The notes: generated by a model from the letters alone, not told the origin. 64,000 nt of DNA from Mesorhizobium sp. WSM4311 (GCF_002295115.1 NZ_NSFV01000022.1:1-64000); one strand, 5' to 3'. Positions 9,401 through 18,859 are shown, counted from the first letter of the stretch. Translations and numbers: made by a program.

Positions 9401-10536
9401 GCTGTGGCCAACACTCCGACGAGAGCCTCGACCATGGCGGAAATGTCGGCTTCGTCGACGTTGAGAGTCAGCGAAATGCGCAGGCGCGACGTACCCTCAG
9501 GCACTGTCGGCGGGCGAATGCCGCGTATGTCGAAGCCGCGTGCCTGCAGTCCTGCCGCCACCGCCATGGTGCGGCTGTTATCGCCGATCACAAGCGGCTG
9601 GATCTGCGAGCCGCTGGGCATCACGCCGCAGCGTTCGGCCAATTGCCGGCTCGCGAAAGCGACACGCTCGTGCAACTGAGCACGACGCATAGGCTCGTCA
9701 GACAGAATAGTCAGCGCCTCACGTGCCGCGACTGCCATCAGCGGCGATGGTGCGGTCGCATAGATGAATGGCCGGCACCGGTTGATAAGATAGTCGCACA
9801 GTGTTCGCGGTCCGGTAACGAGCGCGCCGGATGCGCCAAGCGCCTTGCCGCATGTGTGGAGCGTGACGATGTTGTCGCGGCCTTCATACGCGGCGGCCAG
9901 TCCCCGGCCGTCCGGTCCCCAGACGCCGGTGGCATGCGCTTCATCGACGACGATGAATGCCTGGTACCGATCAGCCAGCGCGACCAGGCTCTCCATCGGC
10001 GCACGGTCGCCATCCATGCTGTAAAGGCTTTCGAAGGCGATCCACACCCGCCCCATGCCGCCTTCGGCGCGCCAGCGGGTGATTGCGTCCTCGACAGCGT
10101 CGACGTCGTTGTGCGCGGCCAGCTTGAACTCAGCGCGCCCGGCCTGGGCACCCTCATGCATGCTGGCATGAGCGAGCTCGTCGAGGACCAGCAGGTCGCC
10201 TTTCTGCGGCAGGGCCGTCAGCAGAGCGAAGTTGGCGATATAGCCGCTGCCGAAGAACAGTGCACGCTCGGCTCCGAAAAATGCCGCTGCGTCCGCCTCC
10301 AGTTGCTCATGTTCCGGTGCATTGCCGCGCAACAGCCGCGATCCGGTGGCGCCCACTGGCGTGCCCCGCGCAATCGCCGTCGAAACCGCATCGCCCAGTC
10401 TTTTGGAGGCGGCAAGTCCGATATAGTCGTTCGACGAGAAGTCGAGCCCGGCGCGCGGTGCGAGCGTCCGCAACCGGTCCTTGCGCCCCAGTCCCCGCAA
10501 GGTTGCGTCATAGCGGGCAAGAATTGCCTCCTTCAT
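9397..10536 (-). CDS. bioF: 8-amino-7-oxononanoate synthase
   Basis: A 379-residue alpha-oxoamine synthase joining pimeloyl thioester and L-alanine to give KAPA. It has the SSNDYIGLA N-terminal motif, GSGYIANFA, the PLP-contacting VVDEAHATGVWG, and the Schiff-base lysine K231 in HTCGKALGASG. It overlaps bioB by 4 nt upstream. Its acyl donor would come from BioZ-initiated fatty-acid elongation. Confidence 0.94.
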   Translation of the reverse strand: MKEAILARYDATLRGLGRKDRLRTLAPRAGLDFSSNDYIGLAASKRLGDAVSTAIARGTPVGATGSRLLRGNAPEHEQLEADAAAFFGAERALFFGSGYIANFALLTALPQKGDLLVLDELAHASMHEGAQAGRAEFKLAAHNDVDAVEDAITRWRAEGGMGRVWIAFESLYSMDGDRAPMESLVALADRYQAFIVVDEAHATGVWGPDGRGLAAAYEGRDNIVTLHTCGKALGASGALVTGPRTLCDYLINRCRPFIYATAPSPLMAVAAREALTILSDEPMRRAQLHERVAFASRQLAERCGVMPSGSQIQPLVIGDNSRTMAVAAGLQARGFDIRGIRPPTVPEGTSRLRISLTLNVDEADISAMVEALVGVLATA

Positions 10537-11543
10537 TGCGTGGCGAGTTCCATAGGCTCAATGCCGAGGCGCCGGAACAGAAGGGTATCCTTGTCCTCGC
10601 CGGGATTTCCCGCCGTCAGCAGCGTGTCGCCGACAAAGATCGAATTGGCGCCGGCAAAGAAGCACAGCGCCTGCGTTTCGTCGCTCATCGCCGTCCTGCC
10701 GGCGGACAGCCTTACATAGGATTTCGGCATCATCACCCGCGCGAGCGCAACGATGCGGACGAAATCGATCGGATCGATGGCGTCGGCCGCGGCAAGCGGC
10801 GTGCCTTCGATGGGAATAAGCATGTTGATCGGCACGCTTTCCGGCGGCTCGGGCAGGTTCGCGAGCGTGACCAGCATGTCGATGCGATCGGTCTTTTCTT
10901 CTCCCATCCCGACAATGCCGCCGCAGCAGACTTTCATCCCAACCGCGCGCACGTGCCCAAGCGTTTTCAGCCGGTCGGCAAAAGTCCTGGTTGAAATAAC
11001 CTCGCCATAGTAGCGCTCAGAGGTATCGATGTTGTGGTTATAGTAGTCGAGACCGGCCTGCTTCAGGCGAGCAGCTTGCTCAAGATCGAGCATGCCGAGC
11101 GTCATGCAGGTCTCCATGCCGAGGGCCTTGACGCCCTCAATCATGGCGACCACAACGTCCATGTCGCGCTCCTTGGGACTTCGCCACGCCGCGCCCATGC
11201 AATAGCGCGTTGCGCCGCCATCACGCGCCTTGGCCGCTTCGTCGATGACATGCTTGACGTCCACCAGCTTCGACGCCTTCACACCGGTTTCGTAATGCGC
11301 AGACTGGCTGCAATAGCCGCAATCTTCGGGGCACCCGCCGGTCTTGATGCTAAGGAGCCGCGACAGCTGCACTCGGTTTCGATCGAAGTTCTGGCGGTGG
11401 ATCGTCTGAGCCAGGAACAGCAGATCGTTGAATGGCATGCCGTAGATGGCCTCGGCCTCTTTGCGGTTCCATCGCGGAGGCGTTCCGTCGACCGATTGCA
11501 TGGTCTGGTTCACGTCGAACTCCGAGTTCATTCCAATCGTCAT
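10533..11543 (-). CDS. bioB: Biotin synthase
   Basis: A radical-SAM enzyme of about 336 residues inserting sulfur into dethiobiotin. The SAM-cluster motif CPEDCGYC is present, and the C-terminal half includes the conserved RLSAGR motif whose arginine ligates the auxiliary cluster. I use the ATG at 11543 (MTIGMNSEFD) rather than one 25 codons upstream, because an AAAGG-like site precedes it and the extra residues do not look like family sequence. It is the first gene of bioBFDAZ. A 132-bp gap separates it from nadC, so it may have its own promoter or be read through from nad. Confidence 0.93.
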   Translation of the reverse strand: MTIGMNSEFDVNQTMQSVDGTPPRWNRKEAEAIYGMPFNDLLFLAQTIHRQNFDRNRVQLSRLLSIKTGGCPEDCGYCSQSAHYETGVKASKLVDVKHVIDEAAKARDGGATRYCMGAAWRSPKERDMDVVVAMIEGVKALGMETCMTLGMLDLEQAARLKQAGLDYYNHNIDTSERYYGEVISTRTFADRLKTLGHVRAVGMKVCCGGIVGMGEEKTDRIDMLVTLANLPEPPESVPINMLIPIEGTPLAAADAIDPIDFVRIVALARVMMPKSYVRLSAGRTAMSDETQALCFFAGANSIFVGDTLLTAGNPGEDKDTLLFRRLGIEPMELATQ

Positions 11544-11675
11544 CGTCAAACCTTTGTTTGCTAGTCCGGTACGCCTTCTTGGCTTTGGGGCGCACTCGCT
11601 AAAGGCGAGCTGCGGCACGTCTTTCCAGCACCTCCTACGCCTGCCGAGCTGATGTTGCTCCTCACGCCGTAATCC

Positions 11676-12557
11676 TCAGTTCAAGTGCTTGCAGATGTTC
11701 TGGTGGTCCGGCATGTCCAGGCCGATGTCGAGGATCGGGGCGCTGTGCGTCAGCCAACCCATGGAGATGAGATCGACACCGGTCGCCGCAATCGCCGCCG
11801 CCGTTTTCGGCATCACCCGACCGGACGCCTCGGTGATCGTACGGCCATCCACTATAGAAACCGCGCGGGCAAGATCCTCGACCGACATATTGTCGAGCAG
11901 CACCGCGTCAACACCAATCGCGAGCGCTGCATCGAGCTGCTTCAGCGTGTCGACCTCGACCTCGACCTTCACCATATGCCCTGCTGCGGCGCGCGCCCGC
12001 TCTATTGCTGTGCGCATATCGCCGGCGATCGCGATGTGGTTGTCCTTTATGAGCACGCCGTCATCGAGGCCGAACCGGTGATTGGCACCGCCGCCGACGC
12101 GCACGGCGTATTTCTCCAATGCCCGCAGCCCGGGCGTCGTCTTTCGCGTCGATACAATCCTCGCCTTGTGACCGCGCACGGCCTCAACCATGGCCGCTGT
12201 GGCAGTGGCAATGCCGCTCAGCCGGCATAAGAAATTGAGGGCCGTGCGTTCGGCCGTGAGCAGGCCTCGTGCGGGTCCGGACAATCTTGCAATGGTTTCC
12301 CCGGCCCCAACCTCGCTGCCATCAGGGCGCCAGATCTGGATGTTGATCGCCGGTTCCACGAGAAGGAAGGCATACGAGACCAGATCGAGCCCGGCAACGA
12401 CGCCCGCCTGCCTCGCTTTGAGCACCAACGTGGCAGTGCAATCATACGGGATAACCGCATCGGTGGTCAGGTCGCCGGATCTGCCCAGGTCTTCGAGGAG
12501 CGCAACGCGCACAATCGGTTCGATCAGGGTCGCGGGGAGGGGGGAGAATGAAGTCAT
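11676..12557 (-). CDS. nadC: Nicotinate-nucleotide pyrophosphorylase (carboxylating)
   Basis: A 293-residue quinolinate phosphoribosyltransferase that turns quinolinate and PRPP into NaMN. Recognisable blocks are DLTTDAVIP, NFLCRLSGIAT, STRKTTPGLRALEKYAVRVGG in two adjoining parts, and the substrate-binding HRFGLDDGVLIKDNH region. It follows nadB by 1 nt. Together with nadA and nadB it forms a complete de novo pathway from aspartate. Confidence 0.94.
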   Translation of the reverse strand: MTSFSPLPATLIEPIVRVALLEDLGRSGDLTTDAVIPYDCTATLVLKARQAGVVAGLDLVSYAFLLVEPAINIQIWRPDGSEVGAGETIARLSGPARGLLTAERTALNFLCRLSGIATATAAMVEAVRGHKARIVSTRKTTPGLRALEKYAVRVGGGANHRFGLDDGVLIKDNHIAIAGDMRTAIERARAAAGHMVKVEVEVDTLKQLDAALAIGVDAVLLDNMSVEDLARAVSIVDGRTITEASGRVMPKTAAAIAATGVDLISMGWLTHSAPILDIGLDMPDHQNICKHLN

Positions 12558-12558
12558 A

Positions 12559-14100
12559 TCAAGTGCTCCGTATGGTAGCCCGGCAATCGAGTGCGGCCGC
12601 GGCCCGCATTGCGCTGTGCAGTGTCAGCCGTGATGGGCGCACGTTGGCATCGTGGAGCGGGAAATCGGACCGACAGTGCGCGCCTCGACTCTCTTCCCGC
12701 CTCAGGGCCGCCGCGGCGATCATCAGTGAGACCAAAGCCGGACCAGAGGCAGCGACACTATTGGCTGCGATCGGCAGCAGGGTCGCCACCGCTTCGCGCA
12801 TTGCCTCGCCGTCGCGGATGATACCCAGGGCGGCGGAGACAATCGGGCGGACCACGGAAGCGTCTGGTCGTGGAGGGACGAATGTGGAGCATCTGCGCGG
12901 TCGCCGGGTATACGACGTGCCGGCAACGCTTTCGGCAACCCAGCTCGCGGTGACCGCCGCTTCGGTGAGCGAGTTGCTGGCCAGGCGGTTGGCGCCGTGC
13001 AGGCCGGTACAGGCCACCTCACCGCAGGCCCACAATCCCTCGATGGAGCTGCGGCCGGCGCTGTCTACGGCGACGCCGCCCATGTGATAATGTGCCGCCG
13101 GGCGCACCGGGATCAGGTCGGTCGCTGGGTCGATTCCTGCGCTCCGGCACAATTCGGCGATGCCTGGAAAACGCTTGCCAAATCTCGGGCCGAGACTTTG
13201 CCGTGCGTCCAGGAATACGCGGCGTCCAACGGCAAGCTGGTGCCAAATGGCGCGCGCTACGACGTCGCGAGGCGCAAGTTCACCGCCAGGTGTGTCGGCG
13301 AGGAAGCGCTCTCCTCGCTCATCGATGAGCACCGCGCCTTCGCCACGCACGGCTTCGCTCACCAGCGGCATCGGCCGGCGCGGACCGTCGAGCGCAGTTG
13401 GATGGAACTGTATGAATTCCAAGTCGGCGAGTTCCGCCCCCGCCCATGCGGCGAGCGCCAGCCCGTGACCCCATGAGCCAGCGGGGTTTGTCGTGTCGCA
13501 AAACAGCCCGCCGACGCCGCCGGTCGCCAGCACCGCGCGACGCGTGGGCAGAGCGAGCGCGCCGGCTCGTCCTGCTGCGACCACGGCGATGACCGACCCG
13601 TCCTGCACGACCAGCCGGCGGACCTCCACATTTTCGATAATGGTGATCGAGGCTGTACGCCGAACCGCGGCGACGAGCGCGCGCACCAACTCGCGACCGG
13701 TGGCGTCGCCGGCTGCATGCACAATCCGCCGTCGCGAGTGTGCCGCCTCGAGCCCAAGTCGCAACGCGCGGTCAGGGTGCTGGTCGAAGTCGACGCCGAA
13801 CCTTTGGATCGTCCTAATCGCTTCGGGTGCAGCTCGTACCACTCGCCGCACCGTGGCCTCATCGCAGAGTCCGTCGCCGGCAGCTATCGTGTCGCAAAGG
13901 TGAAAATCTGGGCCGTCGTCGCCCCCGAGACTTGCCGCAAGACCGCCCTGGGCAAGTTCACTGCAGGCTCCGGTTCCAAGCGGCGCGTTGGTCAAAAGCA
14001 CGACCGGTTCCGGCGCCAGATGAAGCGCCGTCATCAGGCCGGCAATGCCGCCGCCGATGACGACCGGCGCCCCCGCGATTTCGCGAACCTCCAGACTCAT
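12559..14100 (-). CDS. nadB: L-aspartate oxidase
   Basis: A 513-residue flavoprotein oxidising aspartate to iminoaspartate. The N-terminus has the FAD dinucleotide motif (VIGGGIAGLMTALHL). GACSELAQGGLAA, the HSRRRIVHAAGDATG block, and YHMGGVAVD are family signatures. Its start overlaps the nadA stop by 4 nt. The C-terminal helical region is present although a little shorter than in E. coli NadB. Confidence 0.94.
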   Translation of the reverse strand: MSLEVREIAGAPVVIGGGIAGLMTALHLAPEPVVLLTNAPLGTGACSELAQGGLAASLGGDDGPDFHLCDTIAAGDGLCDEATVRRVVRAAPEAIRTIQRFGVDFDQHPDRALRLGLEAAHSRRRIVHAAGDATGRELVRALVAAVRRTASITIIENVEVRRLVVQDGSVIAVVAAGRAGALALPTRRAVLATGGVGGLFCDTTNPAGSWGHGLALAAWAGAELADLEFIQFHPTALDGPRRPMPLVSEAVRGEGAVLIDERGERFLADTPGGELAPRDVVARAIWHQLAVGRRVFLDARQSLGPRFGKRFPGIAELCRSAGIDPATDLIPVRPAAHYHMGGVAVDSAGRSSIEGLWACGEVACTGLHGANRLASNSLTEAAVTASWVAESVAGTSYTRRPRRCSTFVPPRPDASVVRPIVSAALGIIRDGEAMREAVATLLPIAANSVAASGPALVSLMIAAAALRREESRGAHCRSDFPLHDANVRPSRLTLHSAMRAAAALDCRATIRST

Positions 14101-15071
14101 AGGGAAAGCATGCGCTCGACCGCGCGGCGGGCGGGGCCGGCAATTTCGGGATCAATCCGGACCTCATGCCGGTTCTGCTCGAGTGCGGCGCGAATGTTGG
14201 CCAGGTTGATGCGCTTCATGTGCGGGCACAGATTGCATGGGCGAACGAACTCGACGTCGGGATGCGCGACCGCGACGTTGTCGCTCATCGAACATTCGGT
14301 CAGAAGGACGACACGCTTCGGTTTCTCACGCTCGACATAATCCGACATCGCCGCGGTCGAGCCGGAGAACTCCGCCTCCGCGACAACGTCTGGTGGGCAT
14401 TCTGGATGGGCCAGCACGATGACGCCTGGATGGGCATCGCGCAGTTCCCGGATGTCTGCTGCGGTGAAGCGCTCATGCACCTCGCAATGGCCTTTCCAGG
14501 CGATGATCTCGACGTCTGTATCGGCTGCCACGTTCCTCGCCAGATATTCGTCCGGGAGCATCAGCACACGCGCCACGCCAAGCGATTCCACCACCGCCTT
14601 GGCGTTGCCGGACGTGCAGCAGATGTCGGACTCCGCTTTTACGGCGGCGGAAGTGTTGACGTAAGTAACAACGGGGACCCCCGGATACCGCAGCCGCATT
14701 AGCCGCACGTCGTTTGCCGTGATCGATTCGGCCAGCGAGCAGCCGGCGCGGAGATCCGGGATGAGCACGGTCTTGTTCGGATTGAGCAGTTTTGCCGTCT
14801 CGGCCATGAAATGAACGCCGGCAACCACGATGATGTCGGCGTCGACCGTCACCGCCTTGTGGGCCAACGCCAGGCTGTCGCCGACGATGTCTGCCACGCA
14901 ATGAAAAATTTCGGGCGTCTGGTAATTGTGCGCCAGCACCACCGCATTGCGCTCACGCTTCAGCGCTAAGATGGCTTCAATATCGCCGGCGAACGCGGGC
15001 CATTCAACGGGTGGGATCACCCGCCGGACACGCTCATACAAGGACGCAGCCATAGGTAACGCCCCAGTCAT
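14097..15071 (-). CDS. nadA: Quinolinate synthase
   Basis: A 324-residue [4Fe-4S] enzyme condensing iminoaspartate with DHAP to quinolinate. It contains VLAHNYQTPEI, GVHFMAETAKLLNP, the cysteine in LRAGCSLAES, HPECPPDVVAEAEF, and the C-terminal CNLCPHMKRI, which together supply the cluster ligands. ATG at 15071 has GAGG about 6 nt upstream. A second in-frame ATG is 6 codons in. It is the first gene of nadABC, just downstream of nadQ and a dyad operator candidate. Confidence 0.94.
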   Translation of the reverse strand: MTGALPMAASLYERVRRVIPPVEWPAFAGDIEAILALKRERNAVVLAHNYQTPEIFHCVADIVGDSLALAHKAVTVDADIIVVAGVHFMAETAKLLNPNKTVLIPDLRAGCSLAESITANDVRLMRLRYPGVPVVTYVNTSAAVKAESDICCTSGNAKAVVESLGVARVLMLPDEYLARNVAADTDVEIIAWKGHCEVHERFTAADIRELRDAHPGVIVLAHPECPPDVVAEAEFSGSTAAMSDYVEREKPKRVVLLTECSMSDNVAVAHPDVEFVRPCNLCPHMKRINLANIRAALEQNRHEVRIDPEIAGPARRAVERMLSL

Positions 15072-15101
15072 TGGCGCCTCGATTATATTCGGTTTGACAA
15101 T

Positions 15102-15137
15102 AAGGGAATATATCTACCTTGACTATAAGTATGTCAA
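15102..15137 (-). promoter_or_regulatory. nadABC promoter with candidate NadQ operator
   Basis: On the minus strand TTGACA, a 17-bp spacer and GATATA form a plausible -35/-10 pair ahead of nadA. The -35 sits inside a dyad at 15119-15137, TTGAC-N9-GTCAA, and a second TTGAC half-site (TTGACAATAA on the plus strand) lies at 15094-15103. A repressor bound at the dyad would block the promoter. Assignment to NadQ is inference from the adjacent regulator gene. Confidence 0.5.
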
Positions 15138-16096
15138 GCCCGCGCCAGCGGTAATTTTGTCCCGGCGATAGCCCTGTCGTCGAGGACGGCATGCCGGAAG
15201 CGATAAAGCTTCGCCGGTCGGCCGCCCGTGTCGAGGGAGGTCTCCCCGGTCTCCTCAACAAGTTCCTGCTGCTCGACCAATCTCCGGAAGTTCGGCTTGT
15301 TGATCAGCCTGCCAGCCAAAGCTTCCACGGTTCGCTGCAGTTGCAGCAGCGTGAAGGAAGGCCGCATAAGCTCGAACACGACCGGCCGGTATTTGATCTT
15401 CGAACGCAGCCGCGCGATCCCGGTTGCCAGAATACGACGGTGGTCAGCGACCATTGGTTTGCCAGCCGCGGCCGCAATCGCGTCCCTGCCGCCACCGGCC
15501 TCCTCAATCAGAGCAGCTTCATAGAGCAACTCGTAGCGTTGGAGCGTGAGTTCCTCGTTCCAATGGCGGTCGTCGAAGCCGAAGGCTATCGCAGCGCGCT
15601 GCCGGCGCTCGCGTTGAGTGGTCGGCTCGCTGGCGCCGCCGGCCCACTCAATCAGGCGGGGCCGCAATCTATCGAGCAGCACAGGCGGCGTGCCGAAGCG
15701 GTGGTCCTCCCAGGGAAAATATTCGTACCAACTTTGCCAGCCGCACGCGGCCGAGTTCGTTGCCTGTTCCTTCCTGGTCAATGCGAGATAGCTGATTGAG
15801 ATGACGCGCTGGTGGCGCTCAGTGCCGATGCGATCGCGATCGGCGAAGGTGTAGAGTTGCTCGATGTATCCAAGTGCATGGCCGGTCTGCTGCTCCACCC
15901 ACCCCCTCAAACCCGACTGCAGTGATCGATGCTCAAGGGCAAAAGGTCCAGAAGGGAGGGTGTCCGCATGACCGACTGTGAGGACACAGGGCTCACTGTC
16001 GTTTACGGCGACCACGACGGCAGTCAGGTCCACTTTGGCTTCGTCAGCTTTGACGGCGGCTTTGCCTTTCTTGGTTCTTCTTGTCTGAGGATCCAT
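15134..16096 (-). CDS. nadQ: NadQ-type (COG4111) Nudix-like regulator of NAD synthesis
   Basis: About 320 residues. The N-terminal half resembles a Nudix-like fold (AVVVAVNDSEPCVLTVG, LRGWVEQQTGHALGYIEQLY). The C-terminal half resembles a winged-helix DNA-binding region (FTLLQLQRTVEALAGR, NFRRLVEQQELVEETGE, GRPAKLYRF). Proteins of this type lie next to nadABC in alpha-proteobacteria and are predicted NAD-pathway repressors. I chose the ATG at 16096; one 8 codons further upstream is possible. It is upstream of nadA on the same strand with a 62-bp gap, and divergent from panB. Confidence 0.8.
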   Translation of the reverse strand: MDPQTRRTKKGKAAVKADEAKVDLTAVVVAVNDSEPCVLTVGHADTLPSGPFALEHRSLQSGLRGWVEQQTGHALGYIEQLYTFADRDRIGTERHQRVISISYLALTRKEQATNSAACGWQSWYEYFPWEDHRFGTPPVLLDRLRPRLIEWAGGASEPTTQRERRQRAAIAFGFDDRHWNEELTLQRYELLYEAALIEEAGGGRDAIAAAAGKPMVADHRRILATGIARLRSKIKYRPVVFELMRPSFTLLQLQRTVEALAGRLINKPNFRRLVEQQELVEETGETSLDTGGRPAKLYRFRHAVLDDRAIAGTKLPLARA

Positions 16097-16267
16097 GTTT
16101 GCGAAAGCGGGTTGGCCCAACGGAGCGCCTTAATCGATTGAATGTAACCTTGGAAGCCAGCACGTCAACACCGGAGTACTCAAGCGCTGTTTTTAGCTCT
16201 TCGCAGTCGCACAAAAATATGCCAAACGCGACACCCGCTGTTGGTAACGTAAGGGAAGGGGCCTCGG

Positions 16268-17104
16268 TTGAGCGCGGCTGGTGAGATAAAAGGGATGACT
16301 CCTCCAGATATTCGATCGCGAAAAGGCCAGACGCCACTTGTATGCTTGACGGCCTACACCACGCCGGTCGCGAGGCTGCTCGATCGCCACTGCGACATCG
16401 TTCTTGTCGGCGACAGCGTCGGCATGGTGCTGCACGGCCTGTCGTCGACGCTGGGGGTCACGCTCGACATGATGATCATGCACGGACAGGCCGTTCGCCG
16501 CGGCCTTGAACACGCGCTGATGGTCGTCGACCTGCCCTTCGGTTCCTACGAGGAAAGCCCAGAGCACGCTTTCGGCAACGCTGCGCGCGTGATGGGTGAG
16601 ACCGGTTGTTCAGCGGTAAAGATCGAGGGCGGCGAGACCATCGCGGAAACCATCCGCTTCCTTACCGCGCGCGGCGTACCTGTCATGGCCCATGTGGGCC
16701 TGACGCCGCAGGCGGTAAACACGTTTGGAGGCTATCGTGTGCAGGGCCGGGGAGCCGATGCAGAGCGGATCAGGCGCGACGCCAGGGCGGTAACTGAAGC
16801 TGGCGCCTTCTCCTTGGTGCTGGAAAAGATACCGGAGCAGCTTGCACGGCAGATAACCGCCGATATCGACATACCCACCATCGGCATCGGTGCCTCGCCA
16901 GCTTGCGACGGCCAGATTCTGGTGAGCCACGATATGCTCGGGCTCTTCACCTCATTTCGGCCGAAGTTCGTCAAACGCTATGCCGAGCTCGGTGAGCAGG
17001 CTGAGGCGGCAATCGCCGCTTACGCCACCGATATGCGGAACCGGCACTTTCCGGCGGTCGAACATCTCTATGTCAACGCCTTGAAGGCCGGTGACTTCAC
17101 ATGA
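16268..17104 (+). CDS. panB: 3-methyl-2-oxobutanoate hydroxymethyltransferase
   Basis: A 278-residue ketopantoate hydroxymethyltransferase using methylene-THF, the first committed step to pantothenate. It has LTAYTTPVARLLD, the metal-binding LVGDSVGMVLHG, VKIEGGETI, and VMAHVGLTPQ. I prefer the TTG at 16268 because AAGGGG lies 7 nt upstream. The ATG at 16295 gives a protein 9 residues shorter but has a purine run directly abutting it. It overlaps panC by 4 nt. Confidence 0.93.
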   Translation: MSAAGEIKGMTPPDIRSRKGQTPLVCLTAYTTPVARLLDRHCDIVLVGDSVGMVLHGLSSTLGVTLDMMIMHGQAVRRGLEHALMVVDLPFGSYEESPEHAFGNAARVMGETGCSAVKIEGGETIAETIRFLTARGVPVMAHVGLTPQAVNTFGGYRVQGRGADAERIRRDARAVTEAGAFSLVLEKIPEQLARQITADIDIPTIGIGASPACDGQILVSHDMLGLFTSFRPKFVKRYAELGEQAEAAIAAYATDMRNRHFPAVEHLYVNALKAGDFT

Positions 17105-18009
17105 GCGTGCCGATCGCTCGAACCGTGAGCGAGCTGCGCGGCGTCGTTGCGCAATGGCGTCGCTCGGGTGCCACGATCGGTATTGTGCCGACCATGGGAG
17201 CCTTGCACGACGGGCATCTGAGCCTCGTGCGGAAGGCGCTCGAAAGGGCCGAGCGGGTGATCGTGACGCTGTTCGTAAACCCCAAGCAGTTCAACAGCCC
17301 CGCCGACCTGATTGCCTACCCTCGGACGGAAAGCGACGATGCTGCCAAGCTCGCTCTGCTGGGCACGCATCTGCTCTATGTGCCGGACACAGAGGAAATG
17401 TACCAGGTGGGCTTCGCCACGGCCGTTTCAGTGTCCGGCATCAGCGAATGCCTTTGCGGCGCATTCCGGCTCGGCCATTTCAATGGCGTGGCGACGGTCG
17501 TGGCCAAGCTCTTCCTGCAGGCCGGCGCTGACTTCGCCTTTTTTGGCGAAAAGGATTTTCAGCAACTTCAGCTTGTCAGGCGCTTGGTCCGGGATCTCGA
17601 CATTCCGATCACTATTGTGCCCTGTCCGACAGTCCGCGAAGCCGATGGTCTTGCGCTATCGTCGCGTAACGTGCGGCTCTCCCCAGCCCAACGCGCCATT
17701 GCCCCAAAACTAGCATCGGTCCTGCTCGATACGGCCGAGCGGCTTGCACGCGGCTCCCCCATCCTGCCTACGCTTGATGAAGCGCGTGCAGCAATTCTGG
17801 CTGCCGGCTATCGCGAGCTCGAATACCTGGAGCTTCGCGGAGAAACAGACCTGCAATCGTTAGCAAGCCTTGACCGACCGGCACGCTTGCTTGCTGCGGC
17901 TTGGCTTGGCGACACGCGGCTCATCGATAACGTCGCAATATCACCCATCGGTAGTTGGTCAGGTGGGCGGAGCTCTCTCCAATCGGAAGCAGCACAGCAA
18001 TTGCGGTGA
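17101..18009 (+). CDS. panC: Pantoate-beta-alanine ligase
   Basis: A 302-residue ATP-dependent pantothenate synthetase. Class I motifs are present: VPTMGALHDGHLSLV (HIGH-like), FVNPKQFNSPADL, FFGEKDFQQLQLVRR, and ALSSRNVRLSPAQR (KMSKS-like). It completes the panBC pair; the ketopantoate reductase would have to be encoded elsewhere. The panBC genes are divergent from the nad/bio block. Confidence 0.94.
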   Translation: MSVPIARTVSELRGVVAQWRRSGATIGIVPTMGALHDGHLSLVRKALERAERVIVTLFVNPKQFNSPADLIAYPRTESDDAAKLALLGTHLLYVPDTEEMYQVGFATAVSVSGISECLCGAFRLGHFNGVATVVAKLFLQAGADFAFFGEKDFQQLQLVRRLVRDLDIPITIVPCPTVREADGLALSSRNVRLSPAQRAIAPKLASVLLDTAERLARGSPILPTLDEARAAILAAGYRELEYLELRGETDLQSLASLDRPARLLAAAWLGDTRLIDNVAISPIGSWSGGRSSLQSEAAQQLR

Positions 18010-18107
18010 TGACGGCGGCGCGTCGTATGCCCTGCAGGGACAGGCCATCATTTAGAACCACGTCTCCGTCGGCTTCCAGCAACCTCCGCGAGGTACGCTA
18101 AGCGCAG

Positions 18108-18827
18108 ATGCATCGCGTATTTGAAACCTTGGTCGAGCAACTCTCTGCAAGCGTCGATGCCGTCGATCTCCATGAGGCAATGGCGTCCGCCGCAGCCGGG
18201 TTCGACTTTCCGCTCTTCGCTTATTTCACCTACCCATCCGCTTCCGGCGACAGGCCGCGATTGATCTCGAATTATCCATCATCATGGACATCACATTACC
18301 TGCAACAGCGCTACCACAGCGTGGATCCCGTGATCCTGCGGGGACTGCGGGGCTGGGATACCTTCGACTGGGGTGTGGACCGCGATCACCGTTATTTGCC
18401 GACCTCTCAGCAGGAAGTCCTGGAAAAAGCAGCTGAGTTCGGCATTCGCGGCGGACTGACCATGTCGATGCATGATCATCGCGGCCGGTTCGCCGCACTG
18501 ACCTTCGCCTCCAACGAGGCGCATCCGCCATTTCTGAGGTCGCTGACGCGCTACGAAAAAGCAATGCAACTGGTTGCGATCAACGTTCATATCCATGCCC
18601 GGCGCAGGCTCGCCGAAGATTGCGTGGTAGATGGCATAATGCTCACCCGGCGGGAGTTCGAGTGCCTGAAATGGGCGGCGTGCGGCAAGTCGGCCTGGGA
18701 TATCAGCCAGATTCTCGGTGTCTCGAAACGCACCGTGACCTTCCATCAGGAAAACGCCAAGGCGAAGCTTGGCGTGCGAACCATCAACCAGGCCGTAGTG
18801 CGGATGGCTGCTCGGGCGAGATCCTGA
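18108..18827 (+). CDS. traR: TraR, LuxR-family AHL-responsive activator of ICE transfer
   Basis: A 239-residue quorum-sensing regulator. The N-terminal autoinducer-binding domain covers residues ~15-160 with the family residues W and Y in SSWTSHYLQQRYHS, DP in VDPVI, FDWG, and a glycine in FGIRGGLTM. The C-terminal LuxR helix-turn-helix starts at LTRREFECLKWAACGKSAWD and includes SKRTVTFHQENAKAKL. By similarity to ICEMlSymR7A, TraR with an AHL activates traI1 and the excision/transfer genes. Its partner synthase gene follows at 93 bp. Confidence 0.88.
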   Translation: MHRVFETLVEQLSASVDAVDLHEAMASAAAGFDFPLFAYFTYPSASGDRPRLISNYPSSWTSHYLQQRYHSVDPVILRGLRGWDTFDWGVDRDHRYLPTSQQEVLEKAAEFGIRGGLTMSMHDHRGRFAALTFASNEAHPPFLRSLTRYEKAMQLVAINVHIHARRRLAEDCVVDGIMLTRREFECLKWAACGKSAWDISQILGVSKRTVTFHQENAKAKLGVRTINQAVVRMAARARS

Positions 18828-18843
18828 TCCTCTCCAAGTCTAG

Positions 18844-18859
18844 CTGTAAAGGTCTACAG
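18844..18859. promoter_or_regulatory. lux/tra-box upstream of traI1
   Basis: CTGTAAAGGTCTACAG is a 16-bp imperfect dyad (6 of 8 positions per arm) in the traR-traI1 gap. It has the CTG...CAG ends typical of LuxR-type boxes. It lies 60 nt upstream of the traI1 start, fitting TraR-AHL positive feedback. Confidence 0.6.
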
